Shown one piece after another: positions 18,532 through 26,508 of a stretch of 64,000 nucleotides of DNA. Numbering within the stretch: the stretch's first letter is position 1; each line of letters starts with the position of its first letter. The notes beneath the pieces were generated by a model. That model was not told where the DNA came from, did not search any database, and saw only the letters and a list, made by a program, of their open reading frames with translations. Location: the NCBI GenBank assembly GCA_016719885.1, contig JADJYF010000019.1, forward strand, positions 1-64,000, given 5' to 3'. This stretch comes from Pseudomonadota bacterium. GTDB lineage: Bacteria; Pseudomonadota; Gammaproteobacteria; Ga0077536. Made by a program: the position numbers and the translations under genes.

Positions 18532-19467
18532 TCAGTCCGCGCCGCGGCGCCTGACTTTCACTATCTGCGCGAGGATTGCCAGGGCGATCTCCGGCGGACT
18601 GCGCGCGCCGAGGTCGAGGCCCACCGGCCCGTGCAGGCGCGCGATGACGGCGGCTGGAATGCCCATGTCTTGCAAGGTTTCGCGCCGCGCCGCGGCGGTG
18701 CGCTTGCTGCCGAGGGCGCCCACGTAAAAGGCACGACTGGCCAGTGCCTTGTGCAGTATCGGTGGATCCCATTCGTGCTCATGGAACAGCGACACGAACG
18801 CCGTCCAGCGATCGAGCGGGCCGCACTCGAAGCCGTCGGCGGTGGTCAGCGCATGGGCTTGGTGGGCGTGGGGTCGCGCCATGTCCAGGGTTTCGGTTTC
18901 CGAAGAGCAGGCGATGACTTCGAATTCCGCGGCGCGCCCGAGCTCGGCGATGAGTGGCACCAGCGGTCCCTTGCCTACCGCCCAGATGCGGATCGTCGGT
19001 TCGCATAGCCGCGCCCAAGTGCTGCCGCCATCCGGCGCGACTTCACCGGCCTCTACGCGACAGCTGCGCTGCTCGAGGTCGAATACCAGCGAGGCCGGCT
19101 GGCGCGCGTCGTTGGCGTCCAATACCTGTTGCAGATCCTGGTCGCCGAGCGTGACATCGAAAAACACGTCGATGCCGGAGCCGCAAGGCAGACGAATGTC
19201 GATGTAGGGCGAATCCTTGCCGTAGCGCACGATGCGGTTCGCGCCCTTGGCGAGACAGTCCTGCGCTTCGGCGATGATGGCGGCTTCCGCACAGCCGCCG
19301 GTGAGGTTGCCGACCGCCATGCCGTCGGCGCGGATGGCCATCTGGCTGCCGCGCGGGCGCGGCGCGGAACCGTCGACGAACACCAGGGTGGCGAGGGCGG
19401 CGCGATGCCCGTCGCGCCGCCAGGCGGCGAGGGTTGGCAGCACGTTGTTCATGTATCTGGCGGGCAT
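18532..19467 (-). CDS. XdhC/CoxI-family molybdoenzyme maturation factor
   Basis: 311 aa. XdhC proteins bind molybdenum cofactor and insert it in sulfurated form into xanthine dehydrogenase-type hydroxylases. The N-terminal XdhC_CoxI domain (A-L-A-T-L-V-F-V-D-G-S-A-P-R-P-R-G-S-Q-M) and the C-G-S-G-I-D-V-F motif are visible, and the C-terminal Rossmann domain has Y-V-G-A-L-G-S-K-R-T and the end motif G-L-D-L-G-A-R-S-P-P-E-I-A-L-A-I. The ATG at 19467 or 19452 fits; longer reading adds unrelated residues. No molybdoenzyme large subunit is in the window, so the client is unknown. Confidence 0.85.
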   Translation of the reverse strand: MPARYMNNVLPTLAAWRRDGHRAALATLVFVDGSAPRPRGSQMAIRADGMAVGNLTGGCAEAAIIAEAQDCLAKGANRIVRYGKDSPYIDIRLPCGSGIDVFFDVTLGDQDLQQVLDANDARQPASLVFDLEQRSCRVEAGEVAPDGGSTWARLCEPTIRIWAVGKGPLVPLIAELGRAAEFEVIACSSETETLDMARPHAHQAHALTTADGFECGPLDRWTAFVSLFHEHEWDPPILHKALASRAFYVGALGSKRTAAARRETLQDMGIPAAVIARLHGPVGLDLGARSPPEIALAILAQIVKVRRRGAD

Positions 19468-19582
19468 GGGCGGCGTATCAATCCTGTGGCCGAGCACGTG
19501 ATGATAACGGCTGCGCGCCGGACGAGTGCGCGCTTCCAGAACGTCCGGTGGCGGCAAGGCGCGCGGGCGTGATGACGGTCGT

Positions 19583-20053
19583 TTAACGCTCGCGCGGTTC
19601 CATGGGATGGCGGCCACCGTCTTCGTACCAGCGTCGATACTGGCCCCACCACATTTCGGCGCGCAGCTGCGCGCGGCGGCGGCGCTGCTCGGTGATGGTG
19701 TTCTCGGTGCCGATGTAGAACTTCACTTCCACCGGTTTGCCGTCGGGACATTGGCCGCGACAGATGATGGCATGCTCGATGACGCCGTCGGCGCGACGTT
19801 TCTGCTTGCGCTCGTAGGGGCCGCGACCACGCAGCTTGAAGCGGCGTGCGGCCTTGGTGCTCATGCGCCACTTGGCCGCGGCCTCGTGGGCGGCCATCAC
19901 GTCGCCGTCGAAATCGCTGTAGGCAAAATACTTGGAATGGCGCACGCCGTTGACCGCCGCGCGGGCCTGCAGGCCATGGTCGTCGGGGTAGCTGATGCCG
20001 GGCCAGTGGCCGCTGATTTCAAGAGGAGAATGCTGGGGTCGTTTCCTGGGCAT
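19583..20053 (-). CDS. Hypothetical protein, possibly AP2-like DNA-binding
   Basis: About 156 aa, strongly basic with many Arg/Lys. A central segment (N-G-V-R-H-S-K-Y-F-A-Y-S-D-F-D-G, followed by A-A-H-E-A-A-A-K-W) vaguely resembles bacterial AP2-type DNA-binding domains, in which a small sheet precedes an Ala-rich helix. The C-terminus is Arg- and Trp-rich. No second domain is recognised. The start at 20053 is preferred over an upstream ATG at 20077. I do not assign a function; the DNA-binding idea is weak. Confidence 0.5.
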   Translation of the reverse strand: MPRKRPQHSPLEISGHWPGISYPDDHGLQARAAVNGVRHSKYFAYSDFDGDVMAAHEAAAKWRMSTKAARRFKLRGRGPYERKQKRRADGVIEHAIICRGQCPDGKPVEVKFYIGTENTITEQRRRRAQLRAEMWWGQYRRWYEDGGRHPMEPRER

Positions 20054-20272
20054 ACAAGAAATTTCACATGCTGTCATCCCTTTCGTAGGCGTCAGTGGCT
20101 TCCAAGCCGGGCGTGCATTCTAGCGGCGGCGGCGGGCTTGCGCAGCCACCCCCATCACAAACACGGCGCCGCGGGCCGCGTGCGCGCACCACCAAAAGTG
20201 GGTTGGCGTGGTACCGACGTTTGCGCGATGCTCCGTCGGGCTTCATCCAATGGCATCAGGGGAGACGAATTC

Positions 20273-20987
20273 ATGGCGATAGTGACTCTGCGCGGGGACT
20301 GGCTGGCGCAATCGACCGAACAGGCCATTGATACCACGCGACGCATCATCGACCCGCATCATCATTTCTTCGACAACACCGAGCATTTCCCCGATTACGA
20401 TCTCGACATGCTGTGGGCCGACACCGCCACCCACAAGGTTGAGAAGACCGTCTACCTGCAATGCTGGGAGGGCTATCGCAAGGACGGACCCGAGCACCTG
20501 AAGTGCGGTCGACGCTTGGCACTACCATCCGCAGACTCCGCATCTCACCGCGCTGGCGCGCGATTTTCCCGCTACGCCCATCGTGCTCGACCACCTCGGC
20601 ACGCCGGTCGGCATCGGCCAGTACGCGGGCCACGAGGAAGAGGTGTTCAAGATCTGGGCGCGCGATCTGGCGGAGCTCGCCACTTGCCCGAACGTCTGCA
20701 TCAAGCTCGGCGGCATGGCCATGCCGTGGAACGGTTTTCACTTCGAAGATGCGGCCGTGCCGCCTACCTCGGACATGCTGGTCGCGAAGTGGGCGCGCTA
20801 CTTCCACCACGCCATCGAGCACTTCGGCCCCGAGCGCTGCATGTTCGAAAGCAATTTCCCGGTCGACAAGTGCGCGGTCACCTACGCGTCGCTGTGGAAC
20901 GCGTACAAGAAGATGGCGGCGCGTTATGGCGAGGCCGAGCAGGATGCGATGTTCCGCGGTACCGCCGCGCGCTTCTACGGGGTGTAA
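20273..20987 (+). pseudogene. Amidohydrolase (COG3618-type) with internal deletion and frameshift
   Basis: The gene starts well (M-A-I-V-T-L-R-G-D, then I-I-D-P-H-H-H-F-F-D, the metal-ligand motif) and runs to G-P-E-H-L-K near nt 20505. From nt 20508 the homologous continuation is in another frame: V-D-A-W-H-Y-H-P-Q, I-V-L-D-H-L-G-T-P, then M-F-E-S-N-F-P-V-D, ending at 20987. In intact relatives about 90-100 residues lie between G-P-E-x-x-K-P-V-G-E and F-D-A-W-x-Y-H-P-Q, so roughly 0.3 kb is missing and the frame is shifted. The first frame continues as non-homologous residues to 21193. The protein is almost surely inactive unless the deletion is an assembly error. Confidence 0.8.
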
Positions 20988-21063
20988 TCCTGGCCAGGCT
21001 GTCTGGTGCATCCTGCAGGGGTGGTTGGTCAGGACGCCCGAGGCCAGGTCGGCTGCAGGGTTT

Positions 21064-21087
21064 GTGGGTCAGGCTTCAGCCTGACAT
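21064..21087 (+). repeat. REP-like palindrome, family A, single unit
   Basis: GTGGG followed by the 16-base palindrome TCAGGCTTCAGCCTGA and CAT. Relative to the units at 61351 and 12423, a stem pair has changed on both sides (GACT/AGTC to GGCT/AGCC), keeping the hairpin. Confidence 0.8.
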
Positions 21088-21120
21088 TCGAAATCAGCGC
21101 CGCGTTCCGACCTCCACGCA

Positions 21121-21146
21121 AGGTGCAAATGAATTCGCACCTACGG
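21121..21146. repeat. Short palindromic repeat, family B, copy 1
   Basis: AGGTGC-AAATGAATTC-GCACCTACGG: inverted AGGTGC/GCACCT arms around an AT-rich centre. A similar element is at 22515-22538. The CTA at 21141-21143 within it is the TAG stop of the minus-strand gene. Confidence 0.6.
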
Positions 21147-21611
21147 CGCCATGCCACGCTGCGCCTTGCCGGGTGAGTAGTGGTGGTGAATGAGGATGCT
21201 GCGTTCCTTGAAGTACCAGCGTCCCCGTTCCTTCACCAGCACGTCATCGTAACGGCCGGCGAGGATGCGCACCTTGCCGTCGGCTTCGACGAAATCCGAA
21301 TCGAAGTAGCTGGTGGCGGTGACGCGACCGTCCTGCTCGATGATGCAGGGCTCGAAGAGCTTGTGGCGTGGGAATCCGACCTTGCGCGGCGGTTCAAAGA
21401 AGAAGCGCGTATACCAGGCCAGGATCGCATCGCGACCGGTGTGGGATTTCTCGGTGTCGAAGGACACCGAGAACACCGCCTTGCGATGGTAGAGCGCCGC
21501 CAGGCCCGCGAGATCGCCCTTGTCGATGAGCATGCAATAACGGCTCAGCAATTGGCGCATGGCTTCGAAATCCTGGGGCGTCAATTTGGCGGCGCTGCGG
21601 CGGGTGGCCAT
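21141..21611 (-). CDS. NTF2/SnoaL-like domain protein
   Basis: A 156-aa protein with the SnoaL-like fold. It opens with a basic stretch, then a helix (D-F-E-A-M-R-Q-L-L-S-R-Y-C-M-L-I-D-K-G-D) and L-A-A-L-Y-H-R-K-A-V-F-S-V, typical of the group that includes ring-hydroxylating dioxygenase beta-subunit-like and isomerase-like proteins. The motif H-T-G-R-D-A-I-L-A-W-Y precedes the C-terminal strands. The ATG at 21611 is chosen over one at 21719 that would overlap the upstream gene. It is downstream of the DUF899 gene on the same strand, 82 bp away, and may be cotranscribed. The ligand is unknown. Confidence 0.75.
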   Translation of the reverse strand: MATRRSAAKLTPQDFEAMRQLLSRYCMLIDKGDLAGLAALYHRKAVFSVSFDTEKSHTGRDAILAWYTRFFFEPPRKVGFPRHKLFEPCIIEQDGRVTATSYFDSDFVEADGKVRILAGRYDDVLVKERGRWYFKERSILIHHHYSPGKAQRGMAP

Positions 21612-21693
21612 GGCTTGCTCCTTCGGCTCATGAATGGCAGTGATTGCCTGGCGCGAGCTTAGCATCCGCCCCGCCGCCGCGGATGCCCGGCGC

Positions 21694-22464
21694 TCATGAC
21701 TTGCCCGCGCAGCAGCCATGCGCCGCCGGCGCGGCTTCGTAACGATCGTGATGGCGCACCCATTCCATCTTGTGTGGCACGTCGCGCTCGCCGCGACCCT
21801 TGGGCGCGAGATCCAGCGCCTGGTAGGCGCCGATCATGACTTCCAGGCCACGACCGAAAGTCGAGTAGGTATGGAACACTTCATCCGCGTCATTCTTGTA
21901 GAACAGGCTGATGCCGGGCGCTTCCTCGCTCGGGAAATTCATCATCTGGTAGTTGTAATAGACCTCGCCCGCAGCGCGTTCCTCGGCCGTGAAGCTGACG
22001 TGCATGTCGTAGTTGAAGGTGCTGTCGTTCGACGACACCCAGTTGAAGCGCCAGCCCATGCGCCGGTGAAAGCGCTGGATCTCGGCGAGCGGCGCGCGCG
22101 ACACCGCCACGAAGTTCACGTCGCGGTTAGCGAGATGGACGGCCATGCCGTCGACATGATCGGCCATGAACGAACAACTCGGGCAACCCTGTTCCCAGCC
22201 CGGCCCGAGCATGAAGTGCTGCACGATGAGCTGGCTGCGGCCGTCGAACAACTCGGCCAGGCGGCGCTTGCCGTCGACGCTGTCGAACACGTAGTCCTTG
22301 TCGACGCGCACCCACGGCAAGGCGCGTCGCTGGGCCGCGACTTCGTCGCGCAGGCGCGTCAATTCTTTTTCACGCGCCAGCAGTTTCCTGCGTTCGGCGA
22401 GCCACTGGTCGGGCGTGACGACGGCGTGGTTTTCGATGGTTGCCGAAGCGTTCGATGAGGTCAT
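21694..22464 (-). CDS. DUF899 thioredoxin-fold protein
   Basis: 256 aa. DUF899 (COG4312) proteins have a thioredoxin-like fold but no CxxC. Characteristic stretches are W-L-A-E-R-R-K-L-L-A-R-E-K-E-L-T-R, L-P-W-V-R-V-D-K-D-Y-V-F, the G-C-P-S-C-S-F-M-A-D-H region, V-S-R-A-P-L-A-E-I and W-V-S-S-N-D-S-T-F-N-Y-D. The C-terminus ends in a Cys pair (H-G-C-C-A-G-K-S). Start ATG at 22464. It precedes the NTF2-like gene and follows the beta-propeller gene on the same strand. The biochemical role of the family is unknown. Confidence 0.85.
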   Translation of the reverse strand: MTSSNASATIENHAVVTPDQWLAERRKLLAREKELTRLRDEVAAQRRALPWVRVDKDYVFDSVDGKRRLAELFDGRSQLIVQHFMLGPGWEQGCPSCSFMADHVDGMAVHLANRDVNFVAVSRAPLAEIQRFHRRMGWRFNWVSSNDSTFNYDMHVSFTAEERAAGEVYYNYQMMNFPSEEAPGISLFYKNDADEVFHTYSTFGRGLEVMIGAYQALDLAPKGRGERDVPHKMEWVRHHDRYEAAPAAHGCCAGKS

Positions 22465-22514
22465 GGCGGTCTCCTTGCTGCGGGGCGATGTGTTGCTTTG
22501 CGATGCCAATGGAA

Positions 22515-22538
22515 TGTGCGAATGAATTCGTACCTAGG
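22515..22538. repeat. Short palindromic repeat, family B, copy 2
   Basis: TGTGCGAATGAATTCGTACC followed by TAGG. It shares the GTGC-AATGAATTCG-ACCTA core with copy 1 at 21121-21146. As in copy 1, its CTA (22534-22536) forms the TAG stop of the adjacent minus-strand gene. Confidence 0.55.
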
Positions 22539-23211
22539 CTGGCGTGCGCTTCGGGCGCCGAATGGCGCGCACCTTGCCGCTGGCGCCGCCGCCGGCGAAG
22601 AAGAGCTCCGCGCCGTCCGATTCCAGGCCGCTGACGCCGGTGCCGGCAGGCATTTGCAGCTGTTCGAGCACGGCGCCGCTGTCGGGATTGACGCGGCGGA
22701 TCTCGCTCTCGTCGTTTTCCCAGGTGCCATGCCAGAGCTCGCCGTCCACCCAGGTCACGCCGGTGACGAAGCGGTTTGATTCGATGGTGCGCAGCACGGC
22801 GCCGCTGTCCGGATCGACCTGGTAGATGCGGCGGCCGCGGTAGGCGCCCACCCACAGGCTGCCCTCGGCCCAGGTCAGGCCGGAATTGCCGTCCTTGCCC
22901 GGCGCCGGTATCGAGCCCAGCACTGCGCCATCGGCAAGCCGGATCTTGTCGATGCGTCCGCCCACCAGTTGGTAGAGATGTGCGCCGTCGAAGGCGGTGC
23001 CGGCATCGTTGGCGCGCTCGAAGGTGCGCACCTGCTCGCCGCTGTGCGGGTCGAAGGCCAGCAGGCGCTCGTCGGTGGCGGCCCACACGTGGCGCCCGTC
23101 ATGGGTCACGCCATGGATATGGGGCGCGTCGGGGAAGGGACCGTACTCGCGCACGATCTCGGCCGGCAGCGGCATGGCATTCACGGGTTGCTCGTCGATG
23201 GATTGCTTCAT
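22534..23211 (-). CDS. Beta-propeller (SMP-30/glutaminyl cyclotransferase-like) protein
   Basis: 225 aa made of repeated four-stranded blades: each has a W-x-A/W-V-G core and an F/V-D-P-x-S-G turn (F-D-P-H-S-G-E-Q, V-D-P-D-S-G-A-V-L, V-N-P-D-S-G-A-V-L). Such six-bladed propellers occur in SMP-30 and in glutamine cyclotransferase-like proteins. No signal peptide is seen, so it is probably cytoplasmic. It lies between the DUF899 gene and the HTH regulator, all on the minus strand, and the three plausibly form one unit. Enzymatic activity is not established. Confidence 0.75.
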   Translation of the reverse strand: MKQSIDEQPVNAMPLPAEIVREYGPFPDAPHIHGVTHDGRHVWAATDERLLAFDPHSGEQVRTFERANDAGTAFDGAHLYQLVGGRIDKIRLADGAVLGSIPAPGKDGNSGLTWAEGSLWVGAYRGRRIYQVDPDSGAVLRTIESNRFVTGVTWVDGELWHGTWENDESEIRRVNPDSGAVLEQLQMPAGTGVSGLESDGAELFFAGGGASGKVRAIRRPKRTPA

Positions 23212-23255
23212 GGGGCCTCGCTCGTGCGCCGCGGGGTTGGCGCCGTGGAGTCACT

Positions 23256-24476
23256 TTATGCCGCCGGCGACACGGCCGGGAGTAACAAGATTGGCGTGAA
23301 TCCGGCGAGCGGTGGTGCCAGCCAGCGCTGGGTGCGGGCACGGCCGATGGTGCGCACGCGTCCTTCAGCCAGCAGTTCGACGAGCGCGCGCTGCACGGTG
23401 CGCTGACTGGCGTTGAGCGCCAGCGCCAGCGCCGAGGTCGACCACGCCGCGCCGTCGGCAAGCAAGGCCAGCAGCGACGCGCGTTGGCCTTCCATGGGCG
23501 GCGCCAGCACCACCACCGTGGCGGGTGCCGCGAGCTCCAAGGCAAAGCCGCCGGCGGTGGCGGTGATGCGCGCGGCCGGCGCCAGCAGCGCGCGCAATCG
23601 ACCGACTTCGACGCGCAGTCGCGCGCGATGACTGTCGTCCGGTCGGCGCGTATTGAAGACCGTCGCAATCAGCACGCCGCGTGGCACTTCGCGCGGCCAG
23701 GCCGTGGCCAAGGCGCGCGCGATGGCGAACAACACCGGGCGCCGCGTCAACGCCGTCCACTGGCCGCCACGGCGTACACCGTGGCGGCAGGCGTCCAGCA
23801 CCCAGGCCTCGGACGTCATCAGTGCCGCAACCTCGTCCAGGCGCACGCTCTGTTCACTCGTGGCGGTGAGGAGGCGCGCCGCCGGCCGTGCGAAGTTGGT
23901 GCGCATCTCCGCGACTTCGGCCACGAGCTGCGGCACGGCGGCCGCGCGCGCGGCTGATTCCGCGCTGGCGAGGGCCGCCTGCGCGGCGGCAACGCGCAGC
24001 ATGCGCAAGGCCAGCTCGCATTCGAGCAAGGCCGCGACCGCGCGCAGGGCCGGAGGCAAACCCTGCGCATCGATGTCGTGCAGCATCCCGCTCGCAGCGT
24101 CGAGACGCCCCAGCAACAGCACGCCGCGCGCGGCGATGAGGCGCGCCTGCATGGCATTGGCATGATCGCCCTGGTGAGCCAGCGCTTGCGCGGCGGCCAC
24201 CAAGGTGCGCGGCCGCGTGGTGAATTCGCGCATTGCCAAGGCCACTTCGGCTTCCGCCACCACGCAGCGTGCGTGCGCCGCCGGCGCGCGATGTCCGAAA
24301 CGGCGCGCCGCGCGCCGCAACAGTTCGCGTGCTCGCGGGTACTCACCGAGTTGCGCCATGGCGATGCCACGCAGCGCCAGGGCGGCCGGTTCGTCGCGCA
24401 GCGCGATGTGCCGCAACGCCGTCAGCGAATCGCCGGCGGCGAGCGCACGCGCGGCGGCATCGATGGAGGCATCCAT
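23256..24476 (-). CDS. Transcriptional regulator with TPR-like N-terminus and winged-helix C-terminus
   Basis: 406 aa. Residues 1-200 are Ala/Leu-rich helical repeats resembling TPR (A-M-A-Q-L-G-E-Y-P-R-A-R-E-L-L-R-R-A). A middle part (E-V-P-R-G-V-L-I-A-T-V-F-N-T-R-R-P-D-D-S-H-R) resembles the winged-helix domain of OmpR/SARP-type activators, and the C-terminus has an HTH for recognition (L-N-A-S-Q-R-T-V-Q-R-A-L-V-E-L-L). The layout suggests a ligand- or partner-regulated activator of the downstream beta-propeller and DUF899 genes, inferred from position. No DNA target could be assigned. Confidence 0.65.
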   Translation of the reverse strand: MDASIDAAARALAAGDSLTALRHIALRDEPAALALRGIAMAQLGEYPRARELLRRAARRFGHRAPAAHARCVVAEAEVALAMREFTTRPRTLVAAAQALAHQGDHANAMQARLIAARGVLLLGRLDAASGMLHDIDAQGLPPALRAVAALLECELALRMLRVAAAQAALASAESAARAAAVPQLVAEVAEMRTNFARPAARLLTATSEQSVRLDEVAALMTSEAWVLDACRHGVRRGGQWTALTRRPVLFAIARALATAWPREVPRGVLIATVFNTRRPDDSHRARLRVEVGRLRALLAPAARITATAGGFALELAAPATVVVLAPPMEGQRASLLALLADGAAWSTSALALALNASQRTVQRALVELLAEGRVRTIGRARTQRWLAPPLAGFTPILLLPAVSPAA

Positions 24477-24591
24477 GCGCCTAGGCTAGCGCACCTGCCA
24501 ACGGCGCGACATGCCGGGCCGCGCCTGGGGTGGGCGCGATGGCCCATCTGTGCAATTCTCGCCATCATCCGCAGTGACCATGGAGCGCACG

Positions 24592-24849
24592 ATGGCCAAC
24601 AAGCAGCCCACTCATGATCGCCGGGCGACCGCCACGCCACCAAGCGTGACGACGCACGGCGTCGCGGCCCTGGCCGGCGCGACCGGCCTGTCCCTGACGC
24701 CGCAACGCATCGCGGTGGTGCAACCCATTCTCGCCGCGTGGCTCGCCGACAGCGCGGCCCTGAATGCACTCATGCAAGCCGATACGCATCGCGAGGTCGT
24801 GCCGATCACGGTCTTGCGCCATGCACCGCACGACGCGGAAGGGGGCTGA
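24592..24849 (+). CDS. AtzG-like (DUF4089) small partner of amidase
   Basis: 85 aa. The core G-L-S-L-T-P-Q-R-I-A-V-V-Q-P-I-L-A-A-W-L resembles the L-G-L-P-I-P-x-x-x-x-x-V-x-x-N-L motif of DUF4089/AtzG proteins, and the end (V-V-P-I-T-V-L-R-H-A-P) resembles their E-x-A-P-V-F tail. AtzG binds and stabilises the amidase AtzE and is encoded just upstream of it; here the stop is one base before the amidase ATG. The start at 24592 has a GGAG sequence nearby; an ATG at 24580 is an alternative. The assignment is based on a loose pattern plus position. Confidence 0.65.
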   Translation: MANKQPTHDRRATATPPSVTTHGVAALAGATGLSLTPQRIAVVQPILAAWLADSAALNALMQADTHREVVPITVLRHAPHDAEGG

Positions 24850-24850
24850 C

Positions 24851-26269
24851 ATGGCGGCCGACGACGCGTTGTCGAACCTGTCGCTGGCCGAGGCCGCACG
24901 CCAGGTGCGCGATGGCCGGGTGTCGCCGGTGGAACTCGTTGAAGCGTCGCTCGCGCGCATCGGCGCGCTCGACAGTCGCCTGCATGCCTTCATCAGCGTA
25001 TTCGCGGACCAGGCGCTGGAAGTCGCCAAGGCGATGGAGATCATGGCGCGCGCCGGCCACCTGCTCGGGCCTTTGCACGGCGTGCCGATAGCGCTCAAGG
25101 ACAACATCGCCGTGCAAGGCTTTCCGACCACCGCCGGCAGCAAGATCCTGGCCGATGCGGTGTCGATGGAAGACGCCACCGTCGCGCGGCGGTTGCGCCA
25201 GGCCGGCGCTGTCTTCATCGGCAAGCTCAACATGCATGAGTTCGCGTGGGGCGGCACGTCCGCCAATCCGCATTACGGCACCGTCGCCAATCCGTGGAAC
25301 ACCGCGCGCTTCGCCGGCGGTTCGAGTGGCGGTTCCGGCGCCGCACTGGCCGCGCGCATGTGTTACGGCACTTTGGGCACCGATACCGGCGGCTCGATTC
25401 GTCTGCCCGCCGCCATCAATGGCGTGGTCGGCATTCGTCCGACCTACGGTCGGGTGAGCAACCACGGCATCGTACCGCTGGCCTGGAGCATGGATACCGC
25501 CGGGCCGATGGCGCGTGACGCGGCGGACTGCGCGCTGATGTTCCAGGTGATGGCTGGCCATGATCCCCGCGACCCCACCACCGATGCCTGCGCGGTCAGC
25601 GATTACTGCGCGCTGCGCGAAGACGTGCTGGACGGCCTGCGCATCGGCGTCATCCCCGGCTACTTCGACGCGCATCTGCAAAAGCCGGTGCACGACGCGG
25701 TGTCGCGCGCACTTGCGCAACTGGCCAGCCTCGGCGCGCATGTGGTCGACGTCGCGATTCCCAACATCGACGCCAACATCTCCGCGCAGTTGACCATCGA
25801 GGCCAGTGAGCCCAGCACTTATCACCAACAATGGTTGCGCGAGCGGCCCGAGGATTATGGCGAGGACGTGCGCACCTTGCTGGAAGTTGGTGAACTGCTG
25901 CCCGCCACCCACTACCTGCAGGCGCAGCGCTATCGCAGCACCTTGCGTCGCGATTTCCTTGCCGCGTTCCGCAAGGTCGACGTGTTCATCTGTCCGACCT
26001 TGCCGTTCACCGCCACGCCGCTGGGCGCGACGGAAGTGGTGATTGAAAACGACACGCCCGAAGACATGCTGGGCGCCATCATGCGTTTCACCGGCATCCC
26101 GAGCCTGACCGGCCTGCCGGCCTTGAGCGTGCCCTGTGGCTTCGACGGCGACGGCATGCCGATAGGCATGCAGATCATCGGTCGGCCGTTCGATGAACAG
26201 TTGTTGTTCAACGTTGCGCGTGCCTATCAAGAGGTGACGGACTTCGCGACGCGTGCGCCGGCGCTGTAG
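24851..26269 (+). CDS. Amidase-signature enzyme (AtzE/GatA-like)
   Basis: 472 aa. The Ser-cisSer-Lys triad is visible: Lys in A-L-K-D-N-I-A-V, the cis-Ser in G-G-S-S-G-G-S-G-A-A and the nucleophile in G-T-D-T-G-G-S-I-R-L-P-A. Together with the AtzG-like protein just upstream it probably forms an AtzEG-type amidohydrolase. Known AtzE acts on carboxybiuret-type compounds; other members act on aryl or acyl amides. No other cyanurate-pathway genes are present here, so the substrate is open. It is not the tRNA amidotransferase, because gatB and gatC are absent. Confidence 0.88.
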   Translation: MAADDALSNLSLAEAARQVRDGRVSPVELVEASLARIGALDSRLHAFISVFADQALEVAKAMEIMARAGHLLGPLHGVPIALKDNIAVQGFPTTAGSKILADAVSMEDATVARRLRQAGAVFIGKLNMHEFAWGGTSANPHYGTVANPWNTARFAGGSSGGSGAALAARMCYGTLGTDTGGSIRLPAAINGVVGIRPTYGRVSNHGIVPLAWSMDTAGPMARDAADCALMFQVMAGHDPRDPTTDACAVSDYCALREDVLDGLRIGVIPGYFDAHLQKPVHDAVSRALAQLASLGAHVVDVAIPNIDANISAQLTIEASEPSTYHQQWLRERPEDYGEDVRTLLEVGELLPATHYLQAQRYRSTLRRDFLAAFRKVDVFICPTLPFTATPLGATEVVIENDTPEDMLGAIMRFTGIPSLTGLPALSVPCGFDGDGMPIGMQIIGRPFDEQLLFNVARAYQEVTDFATRAPAL

Positions 26270-26306
26270 TTGCAAGGGCTTCTAATCGCAGCTGAAACCT
26301 TTGATC

Positions 26307-26370
26307 TCAGGCTGAAGCCCGACCCACAATAGGGTGCGCTCGTCTTGGTCGGGCTGAAGCCTGACCTGCG
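26307..26370. repeat. REP-like palindromes, family A, inverted pair
   Basis: Two units between the amidase and the D-aminoacylase-like gene: TCAGGCTGAAGCCCGA plus CCCAC (26307-26327), and, inverted relative to it, TCGGGCTGAAGCCTGA followed by CCTGC (26349-26369). Each has one mismatch in the stem compared with the unit at 21064. They are degenerate members of the same family. Confidence 0.65.
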
Positions 26371-26508
26371 GTGGAATGCGCCCCCACTATCGGGGAGTGA
26401 TCAGTCGATGGCGAAGCCGTGCTTCGCGATCGGGAATGCACACGCCCGGCCGCGATTCGTTATGCTGGCGGCGCCGGACGTCATGACGAAATCACGGGGA
26501 GCGCGCGC

